Shown here one piece after another: positions 25,994 through 35,702 of a DNA stretch of 64,000 nucleotides. The translations under genes and the position numbers were made by a program. Source of the stretch: an uncultured Lachnospiraceae bacterium (GTDB lineage Bacteria; Bacillota; Clostridia; Lachnospirales; Lachnospiraceae); the NCBI GenBank assembly GCA_934320895.1, contig CAKRFY010000003.1:1-64000 (forward strand). Direction: 5' to 3'. A model generated the notes under the pieces. It was not told where the DNA came from, ran no database searches, and worked only from the letters and a program-made list of their open reading frames with translations. The first letter of the stretch is position 1; each line of letters starts with the position of its first letter.

Positions 25994-27298
25994 ATGTTAA
26001 GAAAGAAAAGAAACAGCATTTTAAAATTGCTAAAGACATTTATGAGTCTTATACTTGTTATTTCTCTGACAGGGTGTTCTATTTCAGGGAATGATAAAAA
26101 TGAAAGTGCGACAAGTTCTCCTACGGCTCAGAAAAAAACAGATGAAAAAAAGGGAATGGATAGAAAGGATGCATATGTAAAAGCGTCCGAATATATGAAA
26201 AATATGACACTTGAAGAAAAGGTTGGACAATTGTTTGTGGTAAATCTTGAACAGCTTGACAGTTCCAAAGGAAGCTATTTTGAGTGGAAAAAATGCTCAA
26301 AAAAGATGATGGAAAGTATTAAAAAGTACAATGTAGGTGGAGTTATATTGTTTTCAAGAAATATCGGAAATAGAAAGCAGACAAAGAATCTTATAAAAAA
26401 ACTGCAGATGAAGTCGCCCGTTCCATTATTTGTAACAGTAGATGAGGAGGGAGGAGATGTAGCAAGGATCGCAGGAAATCCTGATATGAAAACAACAAGT
26501 TTTCCGACTATGGAGGAAGTTGGAAATAAAGAGGATACTAAATATGTAAATAAGATGGGGCAGACTATAGGAAATGATATAAAACAGCTTGGGTTTAATG
26601 TTGATTTTGCTCCAGTTGCAGATGTTAAAACAAGTAATCTGAATCTTGAGATTGGTTCAAGGTCATTTGGTTCAGATCCTCAAAAGGTTGCTTCTATGGT
26701 CAAGGCATTTGTAAATGGAATGCAATCTACTAATGTTTCAGCGACACTTAAACATTTTCCGGGTCAGGGTTCTTCAAAGGGCGATACTCATATAGAAAGC
26801 GTAAATATCGACAGCAGTATAGCTGCTCTTAGAAAGGTTGACTTTGTGCCATTTGAAGAGGGAATAAAGGTCGGTGCTGACTTTGTGATGGTTTCGCATA
26901 TCTCAGTGAGCAGAGTTACGGAAACTGCACAGCCGGCAAGTATGTCAGAACTTATCATGAAGACTATACTCAGGGAAGAACTTGGATTTGATGGAGTGAT
27001 AATTACAGATGCAATGGATATGGCATCGATCACTGACGAATATTCATCAGCAGAGGCAGCACTTGGAGCTTTTGAGGCGGGGGCAGATATAATACTTATG
27101 CCTACTGATTTTGACGAGGCATATAATGCCATACTAAATGCTGCAAAGTCAGGCGATATAGATCTTGAGAAAATTGATGAATCGGTTCAGAGGATACTTA
27201 CGGTAAAATTCATGAGAGGGATAATTTCTGACACACAGGATAGTCCGATTGCGGAGCAGACTAATATTCCAGATGTAAAAAATACTCAGAGGAAATAG
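25994..27298 (+). CDS. nagZ: Beta-N-acetylhexosaminidase-like lipoprotein, GH3 (NagZ type)
   Basis: 434 residues. Signal peptide with lipobox SLTGC (Cys about 28), a Ser/Thr/Lys linker, then one GH3 barrel. VTVDEEGGDVARI is the substrate-binding block, KHFPGQGSSKGDTH (about 253-266) carries the His/Asp of the mobile loop that acts as acid/base in NagZ enzymes, and VIITDAMDM has the Asp nucleophile (about 338). It would trim N-acetylglucosamine from muropeptides or similar glycans on the cell surface. The more usual loop is KHFPGHG; the His-to-Gln change here is outside the catalytic pair. No C-terminal GH3 sandwich is present, as in NagZ. Confidence 0.85.
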   Translation: MLRKKRNSILKLLKTFMSLILVISLTGCSISGNDKNESATSSPTAQKKTDEKKGMDRKDAYVKASEYMKNMTLEEKVGQLFVVNLEQLDSSKGSYFEWKKCSKKMMESIKKYNVGGVILFSRNIGNRKQTKNLIKKLQMKSPVPLFVTVDEEGGDVARIAGNPDMKTTSFPTMEEVGNKEDTKYVNKMGQTIGNDIKQLGFNVDFAPVADVKTSNLNLEIGSRSFGSDPQKVASMVKAFVNGMQSTNVSATLKHFPGQGSSKGDTHIESVNIDSSIAALRKVDFVPFEEGIKVGADFVMVSHISVSRVTETAQPASMSELIMKTILREELGFDGVIITDAMDMASITDEYSSAEAALGAFEAGADIILMPTDFDEAYNAILNAAKSGDIDLEKIDESVQRILTVKFMRGIISDTQDSPIAEQTNIPDVKNTQRK

Positions 27299-27326
27299 TG
27301 AAAAAATTACAGTGTCAAAGATTAAC

Positions 27327-27354
27327 TTGCGATTTTGGAAAAAATTGATATAAT
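27327..27354 (+). promoter_or_regulatory. Promoter of purF
   Basis: TTGCGA at 27327-27332, 16-base spacer, TATAAT at 27349-27354. No purine riboswitch fits in the 45-base leader. Confidence 0.65.
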
Positions 27355-27398
27355 TATATTTGTGGTAATTGCGTTAAAATACAGAGCCGGAGGAAATA

Positions 27399-28892
27399 AT
27401 GAATAACGAAACAAATTATTGCAGGGAAAAAAAATCCTGTCAGAAGGGTGAGTGTAAAGGATGCCTTCTGAGAGGTATTGAGGAACCTAAACTCGGAGAA
27501 GAATGTGGAGTTTTTGGTATGTATGACCTTGATGGGAATGATGTTGCATCATCTATCTATTACGGATTGTTTGCGTTACAGCATCGTGGACAGGAAAGCT
27601 GTGGTATAGCAGTGAGCAGAACAGATGGTCCACCGAGAAATTCAAATGTATGCAAGGGCATGGGATTAGTAAATGAAGTCTTTAATGCAGAAAATCTTGA
27701 AAAGATGGCTGGCGATATCGGGGTAGGTCATGTGCGTTATTCGACAGCAGGTGCGAGTGTTGCTGAAAATACACAGCCACTTGTTTTAAACTATATAAAG
27801 GGCACTCTTTCTATGGCACACAATGGAAATCTTGTAAATGCTGTAGAACTCAGACGTGAACTTGAGATGAGCGGAGCTATTTTCCAGACGAGTATTGATT
27901 CTGAGGTTATAGCATATCTTATTGCAAGGGAAAGATTAAAAGTTGGAAAGGTTGAGGAAGCGGTTAAAAATGCCATGATAAGATTAAAAGGGGCATTTTC
28001 ACTTGTTGTTGCCAGTCCGAGAAAACTTATCGGAGCGAGAGATCCGTTTGGATTTAGACCATTATGCATAGGAAAGAGAGATAATGCCTATTTTCTTTCA
28101 TCTGAATCATGTGCGCTTGATACTGTTGGTGCAGAGTTTATAAGAGATGTAAAGCCAGGTGAGATAGTAACTATTACGCAGGACGGCATACAGTCAGATA
28201 TGAGTCTTGCCTGTGAGCATACTGCAAAGTGCATATTTGAGTATATCTATTTTGCAAGACCTGACAGCTATATAGACGGAATATCAGTAAACAGTTCAAG
28301 AATTACAGCAGGAAGGATACTTGCGCAGACTCATCCTGTTGATGCAGATATAGTAGTTGGTGTTCCTGAATCAGGAAATGCTGCTGCAATGGGATTCGCA
28401 ATGGAATCAGGCATTCCTTATGGCATAGCATTTGTGAAAAATAGTTATGTCGGCAGAACATTTATTAAACCAAAGCAGTCGGCAAGAGAGTCGAGTGTAA
28501 GAGTAAAATTAAATGCATTAAGAGAAGTTGTTAAAGGCAAAAGAGTTGTTATGATAGATGATTCTATCGTGAGGGGAACAACGAGTGCAAGAATAGTAAA
28601 GATGATAAAAGATGCAGGAGCTACGGAAGTTCATGTACGCATAAGTTCGCCACCATTTTTATATCCTTGTTATTTTGGTACTGATGTACCATCGAGTGAC
28701 CAGCTTATAGCCTATAATCATTCAGTGGATCAGATATGTGAAATGATAGGTGCAGATTCACTTGGCTATCTTGATATTGACAGACTGAGTGAACTTATAT
28801 CAGGGGATACAGGTTACTGCAATGCATGCTTTTCAGGCAATTATCCTGTGGAACCGCCAAAAGAGGATATAAGAGGAGATTTTGAGAAATAA
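27399..28892 (+). CDS. purF: Amidophosphoribosyltransferase
   Basis: 497 residues, the first committed step of purine synthesis. EECGVFG puts the N-terminal nucleophile Cys at 36, so a 35-residue propeptide must be removed. QHRGQESCGIAV and the glutaminase core follow. VVMIDDSIVRGTTS (about 385) is the PRPP loop. Cys residues in AKCIFEY, PPFLYPCYFG and GYCNACFSG match the four ligands of the [4Fe-4S] cluster of the Bacillus type. The odd part is the propeptide: it is longer than usual and holds four cysteines (8, 14, 19, 22) in a C-x5-C-x4-C-x2-C pattern. The ATG follows CCGGAGG, so this start is firm. Confidence 0.95.
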   Translation: MNNETNYCREKKSCQKGECKGCLLRGIEEPKLGEECGVFGMYDLDGNDVASSIYYGLFALQHRGQESCGIAVSRTDGPPRNSNVCKGMGLVNEVFNAENLEKMAGDIGVGHVRYSTAGASVAENTQPLVLNYIKGTLSMAHNGNLVNAVELRRELEMSGAIFQTSIDSEVIAYLIARERLKVGKVEEAVKNAMIRLKGAFSLVVASPRKLIGARDPFGFRPLCIGKRDNAYFLSSESCALDTVGAEFIRDVKPGEIVTITQDGIQSDMSLACEHTAKCIFEYIYFARPDSYIDGISVNSSRITAGRILAQTHPVDADIVVGVPESGNAAAMGFAMESGIPYGIAFVKNSYVGRTFIKPKQSARESSVRVKLNALREVVKGKRVVMIDDSIVRGTTSARIVKMIKDAGATEVHVRISSPPFLYPCYFGTDVPSSDQLIAYNHSVDQICEMIGADSLGYLDIDRLSELISGDTGYCNACFSGNYPVEPPKEDIRGDFEK

Positions 28893-28931
28893 TAAAGTGT
28901 AAAAAGCACTATAGAGAAAGGAATAGAAGAT

Positions 28932-30386
28932 ATGAGTTACGATAAATATACAAGCCCACTTTCAGAACGTTACGCAAGCAAGGAGATGCAGTACATTTTT
29001 TCACCTGACAAAAAATTTAAGACATGGAGGAAACTCTGGATCGCACTTGCAGAAGCAGAGAATGAACTTGGACTTAAAAATGAACATGGGGAACCGGCTG
29101 TAACAAAGGAACAGATCGATGAGCTTAAGGCACATGCAGATGATATAAATTATGATGTAGCAAAGCAGAGAGAAAAAGAAGTTCGCCATGATGTTATGTC
29201 ACATGTGTATGCATATGGGGTTCAGTGTCCAAAGGCAGCAGGTATTATACATCTCGGTGCTACATCATGTTATGTTGGTGATAATACGGATGTTATTATC
29301 ATGACAGAGGGACTTAAACTTGTTAGAAGGAAACTTATCAATGTTATTGATGAACTTTCAAAATTTGCTGATAAGTATAAGAGTCAGCCGACCCTTGCAT
29401 TTACACATTTCCAGCCGGCACAGCCTACAACAGTAGGAAAGAGAGCATCACTGTGGCTTCAGGAATTTGTTATGGATCTTGAAGATGTTGAGTATGTTCT
29501 TTCTACAATGAAACTTCTTGGTTCAAAGGGAACAACAGGAACACAGGCAAGTTTCATGGAACTTTTTGATGGAGATGAGAAAAAAGTTAAAAAGTTAGAT
29601 GAGATTATTGCAAACAAGATGGGATTTGAAAAATGTTTCCCTGTATCTGGTCAGACATATTCGCGTAAACTTGATACACGTGTTTTAAATGTACTTGCAG
29701 GAATTGCAGCAAGCGCTCATAAATTCTCAAATGACATAAGACTTTTACAGCATCTTAAAGAAATTGAGGAGCCGTTTGAGAAAAATCAGATAGGTTCATC
29801 TGCAATGGCATATAAGAGAAATCCTATGAGAAGTGAGCGTATTGCATCGCTTTCAAGATATGTGATGTCGGATGTTACAAATACAATGTTTACATCAGCA
29901 TGCCAGTGGTTTGAGAGAACACTTGACGATTCTGCAAACAAGAGAATAAGTGTACCAGAAGGATTTCTTGCAACAGATGGTATTCTTGACCTTGTATTAA
30001 ATGTTGTTGATGGACTTGTTGTATATGATAAGGTTATAGAGAAACGCCTTATGTCAGAACTTCCGTTTATGGCAACAGAAAATATTATGATGGACTCAGT
30101 AAAGGCTGGAGGAAACAGACAGGAGCTTCATGAGGAGATACGTAAACTTTCTATGAAAGCAGGAGAAAATGTCAAGAAATATGGCAAGGAGAATAATCTT
30201 CTTGAGCTTATAGCAGATGATGATAAATTCCCAGTAGGAATCGAGGAACTGAATGCGACAATGGATCCGTCTAAATATGTTGGACGTTCAGCTTCACAGG
30301 TTACAGAGTTCCTTGAAAACATTGTAAATCCAATATTGGAAGCAAATAAAGATATATTGGGCGTTAAGGCAGAAATTAACGTTTGA
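28932..30386 (+). CDS. purB: Adenylosuccinate lyase
   Basis: 484 residues. The fumarase/aspartase-superfamily signature GSSAMAYKRNPMRSE (about 288-302) holds the mobile loop Ser, and GATSCYVGDNTD plus TLAFTHFQPAQPTTVGKR are the other two conserved regions. It cleaves SAICAR and adenylosuccinate. It follows purF by 39 bases and precedes the HD-GYP gene by 65; purA is the next purine gene. Length and motifs are normal. Confidence 0.95.
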   Translation: MSYDKYTSPLSERYASKEMQYIFSPDKKFKTWRKLWIALAEAENELGLKNEHGEPAVTKEQIDELKAHADDINYDVAKQREKEVRHDVMSHVYAYGVQCPKAAGIIHLGATSCYVGDNTDVIIMTEGLKLVRRKLINVIDELSKFADKYKSQPTLAFTHFQPAQPTTVGKRASLWLQEFVMDLEDVEYVLSTMKLLGSKGTTGTQASFMELFDGDEKKVKKLDEIIANKMGFEKCFPVSGQTYSRKLDTRVLNVLAGIAASAHKFSNDIRLLQHLKEIEEPFEKNQIGSSAMAYKRNPMRSERIASLSRYVMSDVTNTMFTSACQWFERTLDDSANKRISVPEGFLATDGILDLVLNVVDGLVVYDKVIEKRLMSELPFMATENIMMDSVKAGGNRQELHEEIRKLSMKAGENVKKYGKENNLLELIADDDKFPVGIEELNATMDPSKYVGRSASQVTEFLENIVNPILEANKDILGVKAEINV

Positions 30387-30451
30387 TCTATTTGACTTAA
30401 TAGGGCTTGCAGGGTATGAAGTGAAATGAATGCAAGCAGAATGGAGGCTAT

Positions 30452-31609
30452 ATGGCAGCTAAGCGTATTTTGACTTCCAGGGCAGCTGAAAATATGGTTG
30501 TTGCTGATGATGTTTATACAACAGACGGTCAACTTATAATTCCAGAGGGTACGGTACTTACGGAAGAAATAATCGAATCGCTTAAGGACTATGGAATATT
30601 TGCGATAAAGATAAAGGTTGATGAGGAAGATGGAAGCACTCCTTTGGAGAAAAATCCAGAGGAAAGATCAGATGATATTAAAGATACAAAAGAAGAGAAG
30701 AAAAATGATGCAGAACAGCAGAATTATTTAAGACAGATAAAAGAGAGCAAAGAATTTGAGCAGTTTCATACAGCATTCATTGATAGTGTTGATGATCTTA
30801 AGGATGTTTTCAATAGAGTTGTAATGCATAATGAAGAGATTGACAGCAAAGCTATCCTTCAGGATGTTGAAAATGTTGTCTCAAAAGGAAGAAATGGTCT
30901 TCACATTCTCGACATGCTTCAGTGCATGAGAGGATATGATGATGTGACTTATGTTCACAGTGTAAATGTTGCACTGCTTAGTAACATGATAGGAAGGATC
31001 GTATACCCTGACATATCAAAGGAAGAACTTGATGTGCTTACACTGTCAGGTCTTCTACATGATATAGGTAAGATGATGGTTCCTGATAATATTATTCAGA
31101 AAAAGGGAAGACTTACACTTCCAGAGTATGGTGTTGTGAAGACACATGTACTGTTTGGAAACAATATTCTTAAAGGACTCAAAAATCTTGATCCCAGAGT
31201 GGCAGAGGTGGCTATGCGTCATCATGAGAGATGTGATGGAACAGGATATCCGGGTGGATATAGAAGAGACCAGATAGAGCCTTTTGCCAGAATAGTTGCC
31301 ATAGCGGACACATATGATGCTATGACTTCTGACAGAGTGTACAGAGCAGCGATATGTCCGTTTGATGTTATACAGATGTTTGAGCGTGAGGGAATTGTCA
31401 AATTTGATGTAGAATTTTTACTTCCGTTTTTGGAAAAGGCAGTACAGGCTTATCTCAATACGGAAGTCAAGCTTTCAACAAATGAAGTTGGCAAAGTAGT
31501 TATGATAAATAAAAATGAGTTTTCAAAGCCTGTTGTACAGGTTGGAGACGAATTTTATGATCTATCAAATGAAACAAATGATATTGTTATAGATAAGGTC
31601 TTGATATAA
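30452..31609 (+). CDS. HD-GYP domain c-di-GMP phosphodiesterase
   Basis: 385 residues, no membrane segment. The first ~60 residues are a small beta domain often found before HD-GYP domains, then an acidic linker (about 65-90) and the HD-GYP core: LHDIGK with His203-Asp204, a MRHHERCDGTGYPGG block at about 254-268, and ADTYDAMTSDR. All metal-binding residues are present, so it should degrade c-di-GMP. It is inserted between purB and purA in the same direction. Whether it belongs to the purine transcript is unclear. Confidence 0.88.
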   Translation: MAAKRILTSRAAENMVVADDVYTTDGQLIIPEGTVLTEEIIESLKDYGIFAIKIKVDEEDGSTPLEKNPEERSDDIKDTKEEKKNDAEQQNYLRQIKESKEFEQFHTAFIDSVDDLKDVFNRVVMHNEEIDSKAILQDVENVVSKGRNGLHILDMLQCMRGYDDVTYVHSVNVALLSNMIGRIVYPDISKEELDVLTLSGLLHDIGKMMVPDNIIQKKGRLTLPEYGVVKTHVLFGNNILKGLKNLDPRVAEVAMRHHERCDGTGYPGGYRRDQIEPFARIVAIADTYDAMTSDRVYRAAICPFDVIQMFEREGIVKFDVEFLLPFLEKAVQAYLNTEVKLSTNEVGKVVMINKNEFSKPVVQVGDEFYDLSNETNDIVIDKVLI

Positions 31610-31663
31610 TTCTGCAAATTAGGTATAATCCATTGTGGTCTTAGAAATAAAGACATAAAAAGT

Positions 31664-31690
31664 TGCCGCTTATATTATGTATAAGCGGCA
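31664..31690. other. Perfect hairpin in the purA leader
   Basis: TGCCGCTTATA (31664-31674) and TATAAGCGGCA (31680-31690) pair fully around TTATG. On the plus strand GCCGGG follows instead of T, so it is not a standard terminator for the HD-GYP gene. The minus-strand reading has TTTTT two bases later, but no gene is there to terminate. Confidence 0.5.
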
Positions 31691-31758
31691 GCCGGGTTAT
31701 CTATATCGTATCGTAAATATATGGTGTCATACATACAATGACAGAATGGAGGAAATTT

Positions 31759-33042
31759 ATGGTTACAGCTATCGTAGGTGCTAACTGGGGAGATGAAGGT
31801 AAAGGTAAGATTACTGATATGCTTGGTGAGGAGTCAGATATCATTGTACGTTTTCAGGGAGGAAGTAATGCAGGTCATACTATTATAAATGACTACGGAA
31901 AATTCGCATTACATTTGCTTCCATCAGGAGTATTTTATGATCATACTACAAGTATTATCGGTAATGGTGTTGCCTTGAATATCCCTTATTTATTTAATGA
32001 AATAAATGAATTGGTTAAAAGAGGAGTGCCACAGCCAAAAATCCTCGTATCTGACAGAGCACAGATTCTTATGCCATATCATATAGCATTTGATGAGTAT
32101 GAGGAAGAGAGACTTGGAAAGAAATCTTTTGGTTCTACTAAGTCAGGAATAGCACCATTTTATTCAGATAAATATGCGAAGATCGGAATTCAGGTGTCAG
32201 AACTTTTCCAGGATGATGATGCACTCAAAGAAAAGATTGAAAGAATATGTGTACAGAAAAATGTTATACTCAAACATTTGTATCATAAACCTGAACTTGA
32301 TCAGGCAGAAATCTTAGAGACACTTCATAAGTACAGAGATATGGTAGAGCCATATGTTTGTGATGTGTCAGCTTTTCTTAGAAAAGCGATCAAAGAAGGA
32401 AAAAATGTTCTTTTAGAGGGACAGCTTGGTTCACTTAAAGATCCTGACCATGGAATTTATCCTATGGTTACATCTTCATCAACACTTGCAGCGTATGGAG
32501 CTATCGGCGCAGGTATACCACCATATGAGATTAAGAGAATTGTTACTGTAGTTAAAGCATATTCAAGTGCTGTTGGTGCAGGTGAATTTGTAAGTGAGAT
32601 TCTTGATGAAGAGGAAGCAGACAAGCTTCGCAAACATGGTGGAGATGGCGGAGAATATGGAGCTACAACAGGTCGCCCACGTCGTATGGGATGGTTTGAT
32701 GCAGTTGCAACACGTTATGGCTGTGAGATTCAGGGTGCCACAGAAGTTGTACTTACTGTTCTTGATTGTCTCGGATATCTTAAGGAAATTCCGGTATGTG
32801 TAGGTTATGAGATTGACGGAGAGGTTGTTAAAGACTTCCCTGTTACAGCAAAACTTGCAAAAGCAAAACCTGTATATAAAGTTCTTCCGGGATGGAACTG
32901 TGATATAGGTGGAATAACAGAGTATGATAAACTTCCAAAAGAGTGCAGAGATTACATTGAATTTATTGAAAAGGAAATAGGTGTTCCGATCAAGATGGTA
33001 TCAAATGGACCAAAAAGACACGATATTATCCACAGAGGATAG
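31759..33042 (+). CDS. purA: Adenylosuccinate synthetase
   Basis: 427 residues. It makes adenylosuccinate from IMP and aspartate with GTP. GANWGDEGKGK (about 7-17) is the P-loop with the catalytic Asp, FQGGSNAGHT follows with the essential His, and STKSGIAP, TTGRPRRMGWFD and the C-terminal SNGPKRHDII are family blocks. The ATG at 31759 sits six bases after GGAGG; an upstream frame start at 31738 lies before that site and is rejected. A terminator follows. Confidence 0.96.
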   Translation: MVTAIVGANWGDEGKGKITDMLGEESDIIVRFQGGSNAGHTIINDYGKFALHLLPSGVFYDHTTSIIGNGVALNIPYLFNEINELVKRGVPQPKILVSDRAQILMPYHIAFDEYEEERLGKKSFGSTKSGIAPFYSDKYAKIGIQVSELFQDDDALKEKIERICVQKNVILKHLYHKPELDQAEILETLHKYRDMVEPYVCDVSAFLRKAIKEGKNVLLEGQLGSLKDPDHGIYPMVTSSSTLAAYGAIGAGIPPYEIKRIVTVVKAYSSAVGAGEFVSEILDEEEADKLRKHGGDGGEYGATTGRPRRMGWFDAVATRYGCEIQGATEVVLTVLDCLGYLKEIPVCVGYEIDGEVVKDFPVTAKLAKAKPVYKVLPGWNCDIGGITEYDKLPKECRDYIEFIEKEIGVPIKMVSNGPKRHDIIHRG

Positions 33043-33091
33043 TATTATGGAAACTGCACAGAAATAAGAATTAGTATATAAAGCAGGTAAC

Positions 33092-33157
33092 TATACGGGT
33101 TAGTTGATTTTCAAGTACATTAAGATGTTTCTGAAAACGATTAACCCGTATAATTTT
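33092..33157 (+). terminator. Terminator after purA
   Basis: TATACGGGTTA (33092-33102) pairs with TAACCCGTATA (33142-33152); the inner GATTTTCA and TGAAAAC extend the stem; ATTTT follows. Confidence 0.7.
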
Positions 33158-33173
33158 AAATGGAAAGGAAACA

Positions 33174-35702
33174 ATGAACTACGGTAAAAATGAGATTGAT
33201 GGAAAAATCAAAACATTAAATTCATCTAAAAGAAGAGTTTTAAATAAAATAAAGCTTAATTTAAAAATTATTGTTGTTGTTTTTATTTTTACAGCAGTAC
33301 TATGTACAGTATTTAGCGTTGTTGGTATTGTAAGAGGGCTTGCAGACAGTGCACCTAAGATAAGTGAGGAAAGTATGATACCGGATGGATATCCTTCAAC
33401 TATCTATGATGCAAATGGCAATAAAGTGCAGACGCTTATGGGGTCAAATGCGAATCGTGTATATAAAACAATAAAAGAAATTCCTGAATGTGTGCAGAAT
33501 GCATTTGTTGCGATAGAAGATGCCAGATTTTACCAACATAGTGGAATTGACCTTCAGGGAATTTTAAGAGCGGTATATTCTTCTTTATCGGAAGATAAGA
33601 TGACACAGGGAGCAAGTACGATCACGCAGCAGTTATTGAAGAACCAAATATTCGGTGGTGGAAATGAGAAATCATTTTTTGGAAAAATGTCAAGGAAGAT
33701 ACAGGAACAGTGTCTTGCCATAAGACTTGAAAACAATATAGGTAAAAAGAAGATTCTTGAATATTATCTAAATACTATAAATCTTGGACAGAACACGATG
33801 GGAGTAGAAACTGCGAGCAGGAGATATTTTAATAAATCAATTTCAAAACTGACTGTATCGGAAGCGGCAGTTCTTGCAGGAATTACACAGAATCCGACAG
33901 AATATAATCCCATTACTGAGCCGGAAAATAATGAGGCAAAAAGAAAGATTGTCCTAAAAAATATGCTCGATCAGAAATATATAACAGAGGATGAATATGA
34001 GGATGCGCTGGGAGATGATGTGTACAGCAGGATAAAAAGTGTAAATGAACAGAAAGCATCAGATAAAAGTACAATAAATTCATATTATGTTGATGCTGTT
34101 ATAGATAACGTTATAAGTGACCTAAAGCAGAAACTGGGTTATACAGAGACGCAGGCTTATAATGCGATATACAGAGAAGGCCTTAAGATATATACATGTC
34201 AGGACAGGGGACTTCAGGATATATGTGATGAAGTTATAAATGATGACAAATATTATCCGAAGGATACAAAGTCATATCTTTCTTATCAGCTTAATGTTTT
34301 AAAGTCAGATGGAGATGTTGTGCAGTATACTGAAAGAGATATAAAGACTTTTTTGAATGACTCACATATAAAAGACTCAAGTTTATATTTTAAAAGTAAA
34401 AAGACGGCAAAAAAATATATAAAAAGATTTAAAAAGAAGATGTTAGGAAAGGGAGATAAGATAACAAATGAGGTGGTAAACTTTATTAAACAGCCTCAGG
34501 CATCTTTTGTTCTTATGGAGCAGGCAACAGGGAAAGTAAGAGCACTTGTAGGTGGAAGAGGTGAGAAGAAGGCAAATAGAACACTTAACAGAGCAACAAA
34601 TTCAAAAAGACAGCCTGGTTCTACATTTAAAGTTTTGTCAACATATCTTCCGGCATTAGATACCTGTGGTATGACACTGGCAGATGTTATGGATGATGCG
34701 CCTTTTAAATATCCTGGAACAAACAAAAAGGTAAAAGACTGGGATTCCTCCGGCTATAAAGGACTTACTTCTCTGAGGCGGGGAATAGTTGATTCTGTGA
34801 ATATTGTCACAGTTAAAACTTTTCAGAAAGTAACTCCTCAGACAGGTTTTGATTATCTTTTAAATCTTGGTTTTACGACGCTTGTTGATAAAAGGCAAAG
34901 CTCAGATGGCAAGATATATACTGATATTCAGCTTCCTACTGCACTTGGTGGTCTTACTGACGGAGTGACTAATATTGAACTGACAGCAGCATATGCAGCG
35001 ATAGCAAATGGGGGAAAATATATTAAACCTGTATACTATACAAAAATTGTTGATAGTAAAGGTGATATTCTATTACAGAATAAATCCTCTGGAAAAAGGG
35101 TTATGAAAGAGAGTACTTCGTGGCTTCTCACTGATGCAATGAAAGATGTTATAAAGACTGGAACAGGAAAAAAAGCGGCATTTAAGAAAATAAAAATGTC
35201 ACAGGCAGGAAAGACGGGAACTACTTCTGACAATACAGATTTCTGGTTTGAAGGATATACACCGTATTATACAGCAGGAATCTGGATGGGGTATGATTCG
35301 ATGTTCAATCAGGATCAGGGAAGTACACATAAATTGATGTGGTCATCTATCATGGAGAAAGTTCATAAGTATAAAAAATTGAAAAATAAAAGTTTTAAGA
35401 TGCCTGTGGATGTTGTAGCAAGAGAGATATGTACTAAGTGCGGCAAACTTGCAGTAACCGGCCTTTGTGATGAAGCACTTGATGGAAATGATATAAAAAT
35501 AGAATATTTTGCAAAAGGGACACAGCCAAAAGAAAACTGTGACTGTCATGTTAAATATTTATTTTCAGGAACTACGGGAAAATTGGTAAATGGTGCATCT
35601 TATAGAGATGCAAATGTTAAGGTGTATCTAAAAAAAGATGAGTCAGCATATAGTGAGGCTACAAAAGATACACCGTATCTTATTCCTAGTTGGCTGAGAT
35701 AA
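33174..35702 (+). CDS. Class A penicillin-binding protein (PBP1A type)
   Basis: 842 residues, bifunctional peptidoglycan polymerase. One membrane helix (about 30-54), then a GT51 glycosyltransferase with EDARFYQHSGID (about 119-130) and TQGASTITQQLLKN, then a transpeptidase with QPGSTFK (Ser483, Lys486), SVNIV and AGKTGTTSDN. After the transpeptidase come two CxxC-type pairs (CTKCGK and, later, CDC) that may form a small disulfide or metal knuckle before the end. It builds the lateral wall or septum. It is alone in its transcript after the purA terminator and converges with the next gene, overlapping it by 17 bases. Confidence 0.93.
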   Translation: MNYGKNEIDGKIKTLNSSKRRVLNKIKLNLKIIVVVFIFTAVLCTVFSVVGIVRGLADSAPKISEESMIPDGYPSTIYDANGNKVQTLMGSNANRVYKTIKEIPECVQNAFVAIEDARFYQHSGIDLQGILRAVYSSLSEDKMTQGASTITQQLLKNQIFGGGNEKSFFGKMSRKIQEQCLAIRLENNIGKKKILEYYLNTINLGQNTMGVETASRRYFNKSISKLTVSEAAVLAGITQNPTEYNPITEPENNEAKRKIVLKNMLDQKYITEDEYEDALGDDVYSRIKSVNEQKASDKSTINSYYVDAVIDNVISDLKQKLGYTETQAYNAIYREGLKIYTCQDRGLQDICDEVINDDKYYPKDTKSYLSYQLNVLKSDGDVVQYTERDIKTFLNDSHIKDSSLYFKSKKTAKKYIKRFKKKMLGKGDKITNEVVNFIKQPQASFVLMEQATGKVRALVGGRGEKKANRTLNRATNSKRQPGSTFKVLSTYLPALDTCGMTLADVMDDAPFKYPGTNKKVKDWDSSGYKGLTSLRRGIVDSVNIVTVKTFQKVTPQTGFDYLLNLGFTTLVDKRQSSDGKIYTDIQLPTALGGLTDGVTNIELTAAYAAIANGGKYIKPVYYTKIVDSKGDILLQNKSSGKRVMKESTSWLLTDAMKDVIKTGTGKKAAFKKIKMSQAGKTGTTSDNTDFWFEGYTPYYTAGIWMGYDSMFNQDQGSTHKLMWSSIMEKVHKYKKLKNKSFKMPVDVVAREICTKCGKLAVTGLCDEALDGNDIKIEYFAKGTQPKENCDCHVKYLFSGTTGKLVNGASYRDANVKVYLKKDESAYSEATKDTPYLIPSWLR

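Noticed and set aside
27299..27398. Purine riboswitch before purF (and before purA)
   Set aside because: The leader is too short at purF, and the three-way-junction loop sequences are absent at both genes.
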